Source of the DNA: Chloracidobacterium sp. UBA7659
GTDB lineage: Bacteria; Acidobacteriota; Blastocatellia; Pyrinomonadales; Pyrinomonadaceae
Direction: 5' to 3'
DNA: 12,182 nt
Assembly: GCA_002483395.1 (NCBI GenBank)
Contig: DLHV01000135.1
Span: 20,952-33,133, forward strand
Numbering within the stretch: the stretch's first letter is position 1; the number at the start of each line of letters is the position of its first letter. Below, piece after piece: positions 6,441 through 12,182 of the stretch. Below the pieces are notes generated by a model, which was not told where the DNA came from, did not search any database, and saw nothing but the letters and a program-made list of their open reading frames with translations. The position numbers and the translations under genes are program-made.

Positions 6441-7925
6441 CTAAACGCAGTATTTTTCGGTGATTTGCCGAAAGTGGTAGCCCATCGCGGCGAGCGTGAG
6501 GCCATGGGCAAAGTCGCGGGGATGAAACCTCAGCAGCTTGTAGAAATAGCTCCAGAACTGTACACGTGCTCGGTCGCGGACGCCAAGGGTTAATACAATA
6601 TTGAAAAACGCCCTAAGATCTCCGACCAAATTGGTCTGACGCGGTTCGATCCGGTTTTGATGAAATCGCGAGAGGCAATCGAGTGCTCGACGGTAATATT
6701 CGTTAGGGCTGTAAATATTGCGTAGAATAGCTTTATAGCCTTCAACGAGGCTTTCGCGATTCATCTTCGGAATAAAATTCAACGAACAGTCCGTGTTATT
6801 GCCGGTGCTGACATCGAGCAATCTCCCCTCCTTTTCGAGCCGCCGCCAAAGCTGCGTATCCGGCAATGCGGCCAACAAACCAACCATCGCGAGCGGAATA
6901 CCGCTTTCGCGGATAAAATTCACCTGCCGATCAAAAATGTCATCCGGATCGCTGTCAAAGCCAACAATGAATCCGGCCATCACTTCCATGCCATAGCTCT
7001 GTATCTTGTGGATAGATTCGAGCAGATCCCGGCGTGTGTTCTGCCCTTTCTGAGCTGCCTTCAGGCTTTCCTCGATGGGGGTTTCGATCCCGAGAAAAAC
7101 GCGCCGGAACCCAGCATCTTCCATCATTTGAAGCAGTGTGTCGTCTTCAGCCAGATTTATGCTCGCTTCGGTGATGAACGAAAACGGAAATCCGTTCCGG
7201 CGCGACCATGCGATCAGATCGGGCAAAAGAAGGCGGACATTTTTCTTATTGCCGATAAAGTTGTCGTCAACGATAAAAACAAGGCCGCGCCAGCCCGCTT
7301 TATTAAGCGCGTCCAGTTCGGCGAGCATCTGATCGTTCGATTTGGTGCGAGGAATGCGGCCGTAGATTTCAATAATGTCGCAGAATTCGCAATTAAAAGG
7401 GCAGCCGCGTGAATACTGCACATTCATCGCGCTGTAATTTTTCATATCAACCAATCCGAAATCAGGCACCGGCGTATTTAGCAGCGACGGGCGCTCCTCG
7501 GCTTTGTAGATCTTGCGGGCGATGCCGAGTTCGAGGTCGTTGAGGAATTCCGGCAGTGTCGTTTCGGCTTCGCCGATAAAAATATGGTCGGCGTCGGGAA
7601 GACGCTCGGAACTGGTCGAAACGTATGGCCCGCCCACCACGACCTTTTTGCCCATCGACCGGCAGAGATCAACTACTTGTTCGAGTGACTCGTTCTGCAC
7701 GATCATCGCACTTACCATCACGATGTCGGCCCATTCGATGTCGTCCGGCCATAGCGTTTCGACGTTCAAATCGACCAGTCTGCGCTCCCAAGCCGCAGGC
7801 AGCATCGCGGAAACGGTCAGAAGTCCGAGCGGCGGGAAAGCGGCCTGCTTCCCTTCGAACTTCAGCGCATGCCGAAAACTCCAATAGGTATCGGGGAAAA
7901 CGGGATATACAAGCAGTACTTTCAT
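6441..7925 (-). CDS. B12-binding-domain radical SAM protein with DUF4070-type C-terminus
   Basis: The protein is 494 residues. The N-terminal Rossmann-like cobalamin-binding domain (1-135; [26 protein letters not shown]) lacks the DxHxxG lower-ligand motif, as is common in this class. The radical-SAM domain begins with [14 protein letters not shown], whose C175, C179 and C182 fit the CxxxCxxC cluster that binds [4Fe-4S] and [20 protein letters not shown] and FLGIETP are further core motifs. The C-terminal region from about 300 ([45 protein letters not shown]) matches the DUF4070 type, which includes the hopanoid 2-methylase HpnP. Radical methylation of an unreactive carbon is plausible, but the substrate is unknown and there are no hopanoid genes nearby. 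A candidate ribosome-binding site AAAGGA (7928-7933) lies unusually close, 2 nt before ATG 7925. Confidence 0.9.
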   Translation of the reverse strand: MKVLLVYPVFPDTYWSFRHALKFEGKQAAFPPLGLLTVSAMLPAAWERRLVDLNVETLWPDDIEWADIVMVSAMIVQNESLEQVVDLCRSMGKKVVVGGPYVSTSSERLPDADHIFIGEAETTLPEFLNDLELGIARKIYKAEERPSLLNTPVPDFGLVDMKNYSAMNVQYSRGCPFNCEFCDIIEIYGRIPRTKSNDQMLAELDALNKAGWRGLVFIVDDNFIGNKKNVRLLLPDLIAWSRRNGFPFSFITEASINLAEDDTLLQMMEDAGFRRVFLGIETPIEESLKAAQKGQNTRRDLLESIHKIQSYGMEVMAGFIVGFDSDPDDIFDRQVNFIRESGIPLAMVGLLAALPDTQLWRRLEKEGRLLDVSTGNNTDCSLNFIPKMNRESLVEGYKAILRNIYSPNEYYRRALDCLSRFHQNRIEPRQTNLVGDLRAFFNIVLTLGVRDRARVQFWSYFYKLLRFHPRDFAHGLTLAAMGYHFRQITEKYCV

Positions 7926-8046
7926 AATCCTTTAAGATTAGTACTCTCGGTACCCGTCAGCAAGAGTTTCGGTGAAGTGTTACAAAAGAAATACAATTGT
8001 GGTTGTAACCAGGATGATAGTCAGACCAAATTCCTGAGGATCAAAA

Positions 8047-8084
8047 AGAAAAAAACCACGGGAGAAGGATCCCACGTGGCTTTT
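8047..8084 (-). terminator. Intrinsic terminator of the glycine-zipper gene
   Basis: On the minus strand CCACGTGGGA (8070-8079) pairs with TCCCGTGG (8056-8063) with a two-base bulge. It is followed by a run of nine T residues (8047-8055). The AAAAG/TTTTT flanks nearly extend the stem, so it may also act weakly in the other direction. It begins about 25 nt after the glycine-zipper stop. Confidence 0.75.
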
Positions 8085-8105
8085 GCTTCTATTAAGATCC
8101 GAACA

Positions 8106-8459
8106 CTACGGGCGCCGGTATCGACGAACCTTATAGTATTTCCTTGTCTTTGGATTAAGCTTGTACGTGTACAGGGCCGAGCTGCCTGCACCGACACCTG
8201 CTCCGATCAAGGCGCCTTTTCCGCCGCCTAATAAACCGCCGATGAGTGCTCCGCCGCCAGTCCCGAGTGCCAGATTTATCCGGTTGCGATGCCGCCTGTA
8301 ATAGGTCGGTTTGGCCACCCGGACATAGTGATAACGGCCGTCCCGTCCAATCACGCGTTTAACGTATATTTTCTGTGCCTCTGCGTTGGTTGGCAACAAC
8401 AGCGTCATGCCGAACGCGAACAGCGACATCATTATGAATGCAAATAAATACCTTTTCAT
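8106..8459 (-). CDS. Small secreted glycine-zipper protein
   Basis: The protein is 117 residues from ATG 8459. This start is chosen because TGGAGG (8467-8472 on minus) lies 7 nt upstream and the protein then begins with a standard signal peptide (MKRYLFAFIMMSLFAFGMT, cleavage likely after AEA at 28). The mature part has a basic, Tyr/Arg-rich N-terminus (YVKRVIGRDGRYHYVRV, then PTYYRRHRNR), a glycine-zipper segment at 66-94 (GTGGGALIGGLLGGGKGALIGAGVGAG) able to form a membrane hairpin, and a basic C-terminus ending VRRYRRP. Comparable small proteins sit in or on the envelope, and their function is mostly unknown. It is transcribed alone, with its own terminator and a candidate promoter. Confidence 0.75.
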   Translation of the reverse strand: MKRYLFAFIMMSLFAFGMTLLLPTNAEAQKIYVKRVIGRDGRYHYVRVAKPTYYRRHRNRINLALGTGGGALIGGLLGGGKGALIGAGVGAGSSALYTYKLNPKTRKYYKVRRYRRP

Positions 8460-8493
8460 TTTAGTGCCTCCATACTTCTTTTTGGGAGATGAC

Positions 8494-8522
8494 AAAGTAA
8501 ATTGAAGCAATCTGGGTGCCAA
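8494..8522 (-). promoter_or_regulatory. Candidate sigma70-type promoter for the glycine-zipper gene
   Basis: On the minus strand TTGGCA (8517-8522) is followed after 17 nt by TACTTT (8494-8499). The -35 matches 5 of 6 consensus bases and the -10 only 3 of 6. The -10 is about 35 nt upstream of ATG 8459, leaving room for the ribosome-binding site. Confidence 0.3.
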
Positions 8523-8829
8523 GCGTTGCGATTGTTGATCGGGGCAGCTAAAAATACTGAAAACGCATGGTTTATCTACGCTTGGCGCCTCATCACCCCT
8601 CTAGAGTCACCAAGCGCCTCTTGACCCGATATGGGATACCAATACGATAAGTGTACGTTTTCAAGACATATTGAATCAGTGTGCGGGGTTGGCGCGATTC
8701 CTCGGCGTAATTGAGTATTTCGGTTTTGATCCGCAAAAAATTGACTTCGGGCAATTATTGGAAAATACTTGTGGAAAGACGGCGCGATAGTCCGTAATTT
8801 CTTTCCTCTCATGCCGGTCCCGCGACAAT
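8523..8829. other. Intergenic region upstream of the hutG-like gene
   Basis: No convincing gene is seen. CCAAGCG occurs at 8519-8525 and 8610-8616 with its inverse CGCTTGG at 8579-8585, allowing a 7-bp stem with a 24-nt loop. On the plus strand 8605-8790 is an open stretch of 61 codons between TAG codons. Its peptide (QCAGLARFLGVIEYFGF in part) has a protein-like look, but it has no ATG start or ribosome-binding site and I recognise no family. It may be a gene remnant or chance. Confidence 0.4.
8741..8769 (+). promoter_or_regulatory. Candidate sigma70-type promoter for the hutG-like gene
   Basis: TTGACT (8741-8746, 5 of 6 consensus bases) is followed after exactly 17 nt by AATACT (8764-8769, 4 of 6). 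It is placed about 60 nt upstream of ATG 8830 on the same strand. No strong ribosome-binding site is visible before that ATG. Confidence 0.4.
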
Positions 8830-9783
8830 ATGAGCGACATCTTCAACAACACTTCCCGGCCGAATTCTGACCTTTTTTTCAGCAGAAACGACAAGAATGA
8901 CCCACGATTGGGTGAGATAGTCGGTCGCGAGGAAAAGGATTACGAGGCATCCGACATCGTTATCCTGGGCTGCCCGCAGGACGAGGGCGTGCGGCGAAAC
9001 AATGGGCGCGAAGGTGCGGCCCTTGCGCCCGAGGCGATTCGCGAACAGTTTTATAAGCTCACGCCCTTTAACATAAAGCGGAAGATATTCGATCTTGGCA
9101 ATGTGAAGATCGGTGCGAGCCTTGAAGAAACGCACGACACGCATACGGCCGTCGTTAAGCAGATTCTGACCGACGGCAAGCGGCTGATCGTGCTCGGCGG
9201 CGGCAATGATATTTCGTATCCGGACGGCAAGGCAATGGCCGAGGTTTTCGGCGTCGAAAAATGGATCGGTATCAACATCGATTCGCACCTCGACGTGCGG
9301 ATCGCCGACCGGCGGAACAGCGGCACGCCGTACCGGCAGCTACTGAATGAAGGCCTGCTGCGGCCAAAGTACTTCTTCGAAGTCGGCTTTCAGACACATC
9401 TCTGCTCGCCGGTCTATTATAGCTACATCCGCGAACTTGGCGTTCACCGGATCAGCCTTGAGTTACTTCGTTCACGCACCGAGCCGGACCTTGAGTTAAA
9501 GGAAGCAATCAAACAGGAATTTATTCGGCACAGCTCGTCGCTGAACACTTTTTTCGGATTCGATCTCGACGTAGTACGCTCAGCCGACGCTCCCGGCACG
9601 TCGGCACCGTCACCCCTCGGCATACGGGCAGGCGAGTTTATCCAGTTAGTAAAATACGCCGCGAGCCTGGCAAATACGAGAATGGTCGAATTCAGCGAGG
9701 TCAACCCGAAATACGACGCGGATAACCGTACAACAAAGCTCGTTGCGATCGGGATGCATCGTTTCTGCACCGGCGTAGCGTAA
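8830..9783 (+). CDS. Arginase-family ureohydrolase, probable formimidoylglutamase
   Basis: The protein is 317 residues, a normal length for the ureohydrolase superfamily. Metal-site motifs appear in order: GGGNDIS (123-129, in place of the usual GGGHD/GGDHS), NIDSHLDVR (149-157, the DAHxD motif with Asp151, His153 and Asp155 kept), and FGFDLDVVRSADAPG (242-256, the DxD motif of formimidoylglutamases, which read D-x-D-x5-APG). It ends with VEFSEVNPKYD (286-296), the E-x-NP motif. The predicted reaction is hydrolysis of N-formimidoyl-L-glutamate to glutamate and formamide, the last step of one histidine-degradation route, which agrees with hutU in the same window. Another ureohydrolase substrate such as agmatine is possible. 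The first metal ligand His is replaced by Asn126. A decayed second 3' end lies at 11025-11150. Confidence 0.8.
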   Translation: MSDIFNNTSRPNSDLFFSRNDKNDPRLGEIVGREEKDYEASDIVILGCPQDEGVRRNNGREGAALAPEAIREQFYKLTPFNIKRKIFDLGNVKIGASLEETHDTHTAVVKQILTDGKRLIVLGGGNDISYPDGKAMAEVFGVEKWIGINIDSHLDVRIADRRNSGTPYRQLLNEGLLRPKYFFEVGFQTHLCSPVYYSYIRELGVHRISLELLRSRTEPDLELKEAIKQEFIRHSSSLNTFFGFDLDVVRSADAPGTSAPSPLGIRAGEFIQLVKYAASLANTRMVEFSEVNPKYDADNRTTKLVAIGMHRFCTGVA

Positions 9784-9784
9784 C

Positions 9785-9814
9785 GGGCGGAAACGCGAGT
9801 GTAAACGAGCGTGC
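9785..9814 (+). repeat. Single arm of the REP-like repeat
   Basis: GGGCGGAAACGCGAGTGTAA followed by ACGAGCGTGC lies immediately after the hutG-like stop. Across 9788-9814 it differs from the left arm after the pentapeptide gene (1882-1908) at only about two positions. Both copies follow a stop codon in the same orientation. No second arm is present here, so no stable hairpin forms. Confidence 0.6.
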
Positions 9815-9819
9815 AATTT

Positions 9820-10833
9820 ATGGAACAAGAGATCAAATTCTGCACAACCAGCGACAATGTGCGAATCGCATATTCGTCGGTCGGCGAAGGCCCGCCGTTC
9901 GTCAAAGCCGCGAATTGGATGAATCACCTGGAGTACGACTGGCAAAGCCCTGTCTGGAATCATCTGCTCCACGAATTTGCCGACGATCACCAACTCGTTC
10001 GATACGACGAACGCGGCACGGGGCTTTCCGACCGCAATGTCGAAGATCTTTCGCTCGACGCCTTCGTTGATGATCTCAGCTCGGTGATAGAAGCGGTCGG
10101 CGTTGAACGATTTCCGTTGTTCGGCATTTCTCAAGGCGGCCCGGTGGCGGTCGCATACGCAAACCGTCATCCTGAAAAAGTCTCGCATCTCATCTTGCTC
10201 GGCTCGTTTGCAACCGGTTGGAAAAAGGCCAGGCTCGCGCCTGACGATTTGGAAAAGCGGCAAGCTCAAATGACGCTTATCAAACAAGGCTGGAACAGTA
10301 AAAATCCTGCGATCCGCCAATTATGGACGACGCTGTGCATTCCGGAAGCCAATCCCGACGAGGCAAAGTCTTTTAATGAATTGCAGCAAGCGTCCGTTTC
10401 ACCCGACAATGCCGCGCGGATATTCGAGGCGCTCGGCGAGCTTGATGTCCACGAAATTCTGCCGAAACTAAACGTCCCGACGTTGGTTTTTCACGCACGC
10501 GGCGATGCGTTGGTGCCGTTTGAAGAAGGCCGTCGTCTGGCGTCGATGATTCCGAACTCGCGGTTTGTAACTCTCGAAAGCAACAATCACCTGCTTTTGC
10601 AGCACGAAGCCGCCTGGCACGTTTTCGCATCCGAGGTCCGCAAGTTTCTCGGTCGCGAGAAATCGGTTACTGCCGCCGGTACCGAAACAAGGCTCTTTAA
10701 GGTGTGCCCGACCTGTAGCCGAACTTATGCGGACGACACGCTGCTTTATTGTCTCGATGACGGCACAAAATTAACCGGCATTGAGGGTTTCATCGATGAA
10801 GAAGCCGGTAAAACGATGATCCTGAATACGTAA
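9820..10833 (+). CDS. Alpha/beta hydrolase with C-terminal zinc-ribbon-like tail
   Basis: The protein is 337 residues from ATG 9820. An upstream GTG at 9811 is less likely because it falls inside the dispersed repeat. Residues 1-280 are an alpha/beta hydrolase: cap/oxyanion region KAANWMNHLEYDW, RYDERGTGLSD, nucleophile elbow G-I-S-Q-G with Ser104, acid Asp229 in HARGDALVP and base His257 in ESNNHLLL, so the triad is complete. This subtype, with a VGEGPP start and KAANW, is often fused to or near nucleotide-cyclase or LuxR proteins. Residues 292-320 add CPTCSRTYADDTLLYCLDDG, with CxxC and one later Cys, like a short zinc-binding module seen in Acidobacteriota proteins. The substrate is unknown. 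It probably shares a transcript with the hutG-like gene (36-nt gap), but a role in histidine breakdown is not implied. Confidence 0.87.
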   Translation: MEQEIKFCTTSDNVRIAYSSVGEGPPFVKAANWMNHLEYDWQSPVWNHLLHEFADDHQLVRYDERGTGLSDRNVEDLSLDAFVDDLSSVIEAVGVERFPLFGISQGGPVAVAYANRHPEKVSHLILLGSFATGWKKARLAPDDLEKRQAQMTLIKQGWNSKNPAIRQLWTTLCIPEANPDEAKSFNELQQASVSPDNAARIFEALGELDVHEILPKLNVPTLVFHARGDALVPFEEGRRLASMIPNSRFVTLESNNHLLLQHEAAWHVFASEVRKFLGREKSVTAAGTETRLFKVCPTCSRTYADDTLLYCLDDGTKLTGIEGFIDEEAGKTMILNT

Positions 10834-11024
10834 ATAGTTCTGTTTTAGCCGACTTTCGACAAGGAGCCAAAGGAACTACGCATTGCGGTTGTCACCGAGA
10901 AAAGCGGTGATAAGGCAAAGCTATTATTACGCCCGGTGATAGAACTTCAGGAAAGGACAGTACTCAGCCAGAACTTGCACAAGCCAGAGGGTTTCTAGAA
11001 GAATCCGTGAATATTCGATGTGAG
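10834..11024. other. Gap between hydrolase and hutG remnant, with an open stretch
   Basis: No complete gene. Between TAG 10846 and TAG 10996 the plus strand is open for 49 codons (partial peptide KELRIAVVTEKSGDKAKLLL). It has no start codon or ribosome-binding site and belongs to no family I recognise. Given the gene remnant directly downstream, it may be another decayed piece, but chance is not excluded. Confidence 0.35.
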
Positions 11025-11150
11025 ATGCCGCGAGCCTTTGAATACGAAGATTATCGGATTAGCGAGGTCAGTCCAAAATACGACGCGGATAACCGGACGA
11101 CCAAGCTTGTTGCGATCGGAATGCATCGGTTTTGTTCAAATGTTATATGA
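11025..11150 (+). pseudogene. Decayed 3' end of a second hutG-like gene
   Basis: From 11061 the frame reads SEVSPKYDADNRTTKLVAIG then MHRFCSNVI and TGA 11148-11150. It matches the C-terminus of the intact hutG-like protein at 25 of 29 residues. Over the 75 bases 9694-9768 versus 11061-11135 I count 11 differences. Nine are silent third-position changes and two fall in a single AAC/AGT codon. DNA similarity extends back to about 11028 (matching from about 9659) but needs two single-base gaps, so the frame is disrupted there. The rest of the gene is missing. Confidence 0.85.
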
Positions 11151-11223
11151 TGGCCCGTGGGGAGATCGCCCGCCTGATCTCTGCTACGAAGGTAACTTTT
11201 GGGCGGATTCAATTCGACAATGC

Positions 11224-12012
11224 ATGAAAACCGTTCTCATTTGCCATAAGGGCGCAAACCTTTCAAAGGAAGGCATGTCGCGCTGGCTCGCATCGTTTTC
11301 CGATTTGGTCGGCATTGTGGTCCTCGAAGAAAATCGAAGCCGCGTTATCAAAAGGATAAAGCGTGAAATCCGGCGCGTCGGTGTATTCAGATTTTTAGAC
11401 GTATTGGCATTCAGGATTTACTATAGGCTGTGGCTGGCAGCAAAAGACGGCGCATGGGAGCAACAGAAACTGTCCGAACTCTGTCAAACTTACGATGATT
11501 TGCCGGAAAATATACCGCTTCTTCATAGCAATAGTCCGAACTCGCGTGAAGCGGAAGAATTCATATCCACGTTGTCCCCCGACATAGTTGTGGCGCGCTG
11601 CAAGACACTTTTAAAGCCGAGTGTGTTTTCGATACCGAAGTCAGGTACTCTCGTGATGCATCCCGGTATCTGTCCCGAATATCGCAACGCACACGGGTGC
11701 TTTTGGGCGTTAGTTAATCGCGATCTGGACAAGGTAGGTATGACGCTGCTTCGAATAGATTCAGGAGTTGATACCGGCCCGATCTACGGACACTTCACTT
11801 ACGAATTTGATGAATTGAAAGAATCGCACATCGTTATTCAGAATCGCGTGGTCTTCGACAATCTTGATGGACTGAAGATGAAAATCATTGAAATACACAG
11901 CGGATCAGCGAATATAATACCGGTCGGCGAACGCTCATCCGCGATGTGGGGCCAGCCTTGGCTGACTAAATACGTAAAATGGAAACAATCCGCGCGGCGG
12001 AAACAAAAATGA
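11224..12012 (+). CDS. Formyltransferase-family protein of a glycan cluster
   Basis: The protein is 262 residues from ATG 11224, chosen because longer in-frame versions would read through the hutG remnant in another frame. N-terminal strand MKTVLICHKG and a basic helix (35-52) precede the formyltransferase core: VARCKTLLKP (123-132), VMHPGICPEYRNAHGCFWAL (144-163) and VGMTLLRIDSGVDTGPIYG (171-189). The family uses 10-formyl-tetrahydrofolate to formylate amines (methionyl-tRNA, GAR, amino sugars). His146 and Asp183 of the N-x-H...D triad are present, but Asn is replaced by Val144. It overlaps the next gene, a polysaccharide deacetylase, by ATGA, so N-formylation or related editing of an amino sugar in a surface glycan is a fair inference. 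A tRNA formyltransferase role is unlikely, given the short C-terminus and the context. No clear ribosome-binding site is seen. Confidence 0.78.
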   Translation: MKTVLICHKGANLSKEGMSRWLASFSDLVGIVVLEENRSRVIKRIKREIRRVGVFRFLDVLAFRIYYRLWLAAKDGAWEQQKLSELCQTYDDLPENIPLLHSNSPNSREAEEFISTLSPDIVVARCKTLLKPSVFSIPKSGTLVMHPGICPEYRNAHGCFWALVNRDLDKVGMTLLRIDSGVDTGPIYGHFTYEFDELKESHIVIQNRVVFDNLDGLKMKIIEIHSGSANIIPVGERSSAMWGQPWLTKYVKWKQSARRKQK

Positions 12013-12182
12013 AAGTTATTACACTGCTTTATCACGATGCGTTCGCCGACGACGACCGAGACTCCAGCGGTTTTCCGGGAGGCGGACCAGGCAGGTACAA
12101 GATAGCGATTAGTGAAATGCGTCGCCATTTCGAAGCAATAAAACAATGTCGCGAAAAGAAACCGGCCACAATACATGAAATC
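12009..12182 (+). CDS. Polysaccharide deacetylase-like protein, N-terminus (partial)
   Basis: Start ATG 12009 overlaps the formyltransferase stop (ATGA), showing translational coupling. The 58 visible codons read MKVITLLYHDAFADDDRDSS, then GFPGGGPGRYKIAISEMRRH and FEAIKQCREK, and run off the right edge. The LLYHD strand with the metal-binding His-Asp, followed by a GF-x-G..RYKI..EMRRHFEAI segment, resembles NodB-type (carbohydrate esterase 4) deacetylases of polysaccharide clusters. These remove N- or O-acetyl groups from sugar polymers with a divalent metal. The catalytic His pair (HxxxH) would lie beyond the window, so activity cannot be judged. Confidence 0.65.
   Translation, partial: MKVITLLYHDAFADDDRDSSGFPGGGPGRYKIAISEMRRHFEAIKQCREKKPATIHEI

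Noticed and set aside
8460..8522. Upstream ATG at 8522 for the glycine-zipper protein
   Set aside because: A good ribosome-binding site and a normal signal peptide place the start at 8459; the extra 21 residues would bury the signal peptide.
8809..9288. Minus-strand open frame of 159 codons
   Set aside because: It lies opposite the hutG-like gene, whose motifs are unambiguous; no family features on the minus strand.
11020..11223. Longer N-terminus for the formyltransferase
   Set aside because: It runs through the hutG remnant in a different frame, and the recognisable protein begins at ATG 11224 with a standard beta strand.

Overview
The window looks like chromosomal DNA of an Acidobacteriota member, probably class Blastocatellia (Pyrinomonadales-like). 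This rests on remembered gene style: a secreted S8 peptidase ending in a long GVLIGD hexad tract, an alpha/beta hydrolase with a CPxC...YCxxDG tail, a DUF4070 B12 radical-SAM protein, and histidine-utilisation genes of this type. No rRNA, tRNA, CRISPR array, transposase or integrase was found.

Layout. The left edge is the 3' end of hutU (urocanate hydratase, 1-158), followed three bases later by an AT-rich pentapeptide-repeat membrane protein (162-1880). Bases 1881-2648 hold no intact gene. They contain a REP-like inverted repeat, a 191-bp nested palindrome with 24-bp terminal inverted repeats (MITE-like), a decayed 3' end of a second pentapeptide-channel gene, a 7-nt periodic tract, and a decayed 3' end of a second hutU carrying an in-frame TGA. 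On the minus strand come an S8 peptidase and a GNAT acetyltransferase, which form an operon. An OmpH/Skp-like periplasmic protein (+) converges on a B12-binding radical-SAM protein (-). A secreted glycine-zipper protein (-) with its own terminator follows. Then come a formimidoylglutamase-like ureohydrolase (hutG-like, +), an alpha/beta hydrolase with a C-terminal zinc-ribbon-like tail, a decayed 3' end of a second hutG-like gene, and the start of a glycan-modification operon (formyltransferase overlapping a polysaccharide deacetylase, which runs off the right edge).

Working together. HutU and HutG are steps 2 and 4 of histidine degradation, so the window spans pieces of a dispersed hut locus. 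The most notable pattern is that hutU, the pentapeptide gene and the hutG-like gene are each followed downstream, on the same strand, by a decayed second copy of their own 3' end. In the well-conserved stretches the differences are mostly synonymous, so the copies diverged as working genes before truncation. This fits repeated insertion or replacement by DNA from relatives, each event delivering a fresh 3' end plus cargo (pentapeptide protein, hydrolase) and leaving the old 3' end behind. That mechanism is inference; the duplicated ends are read directly from the sequence.
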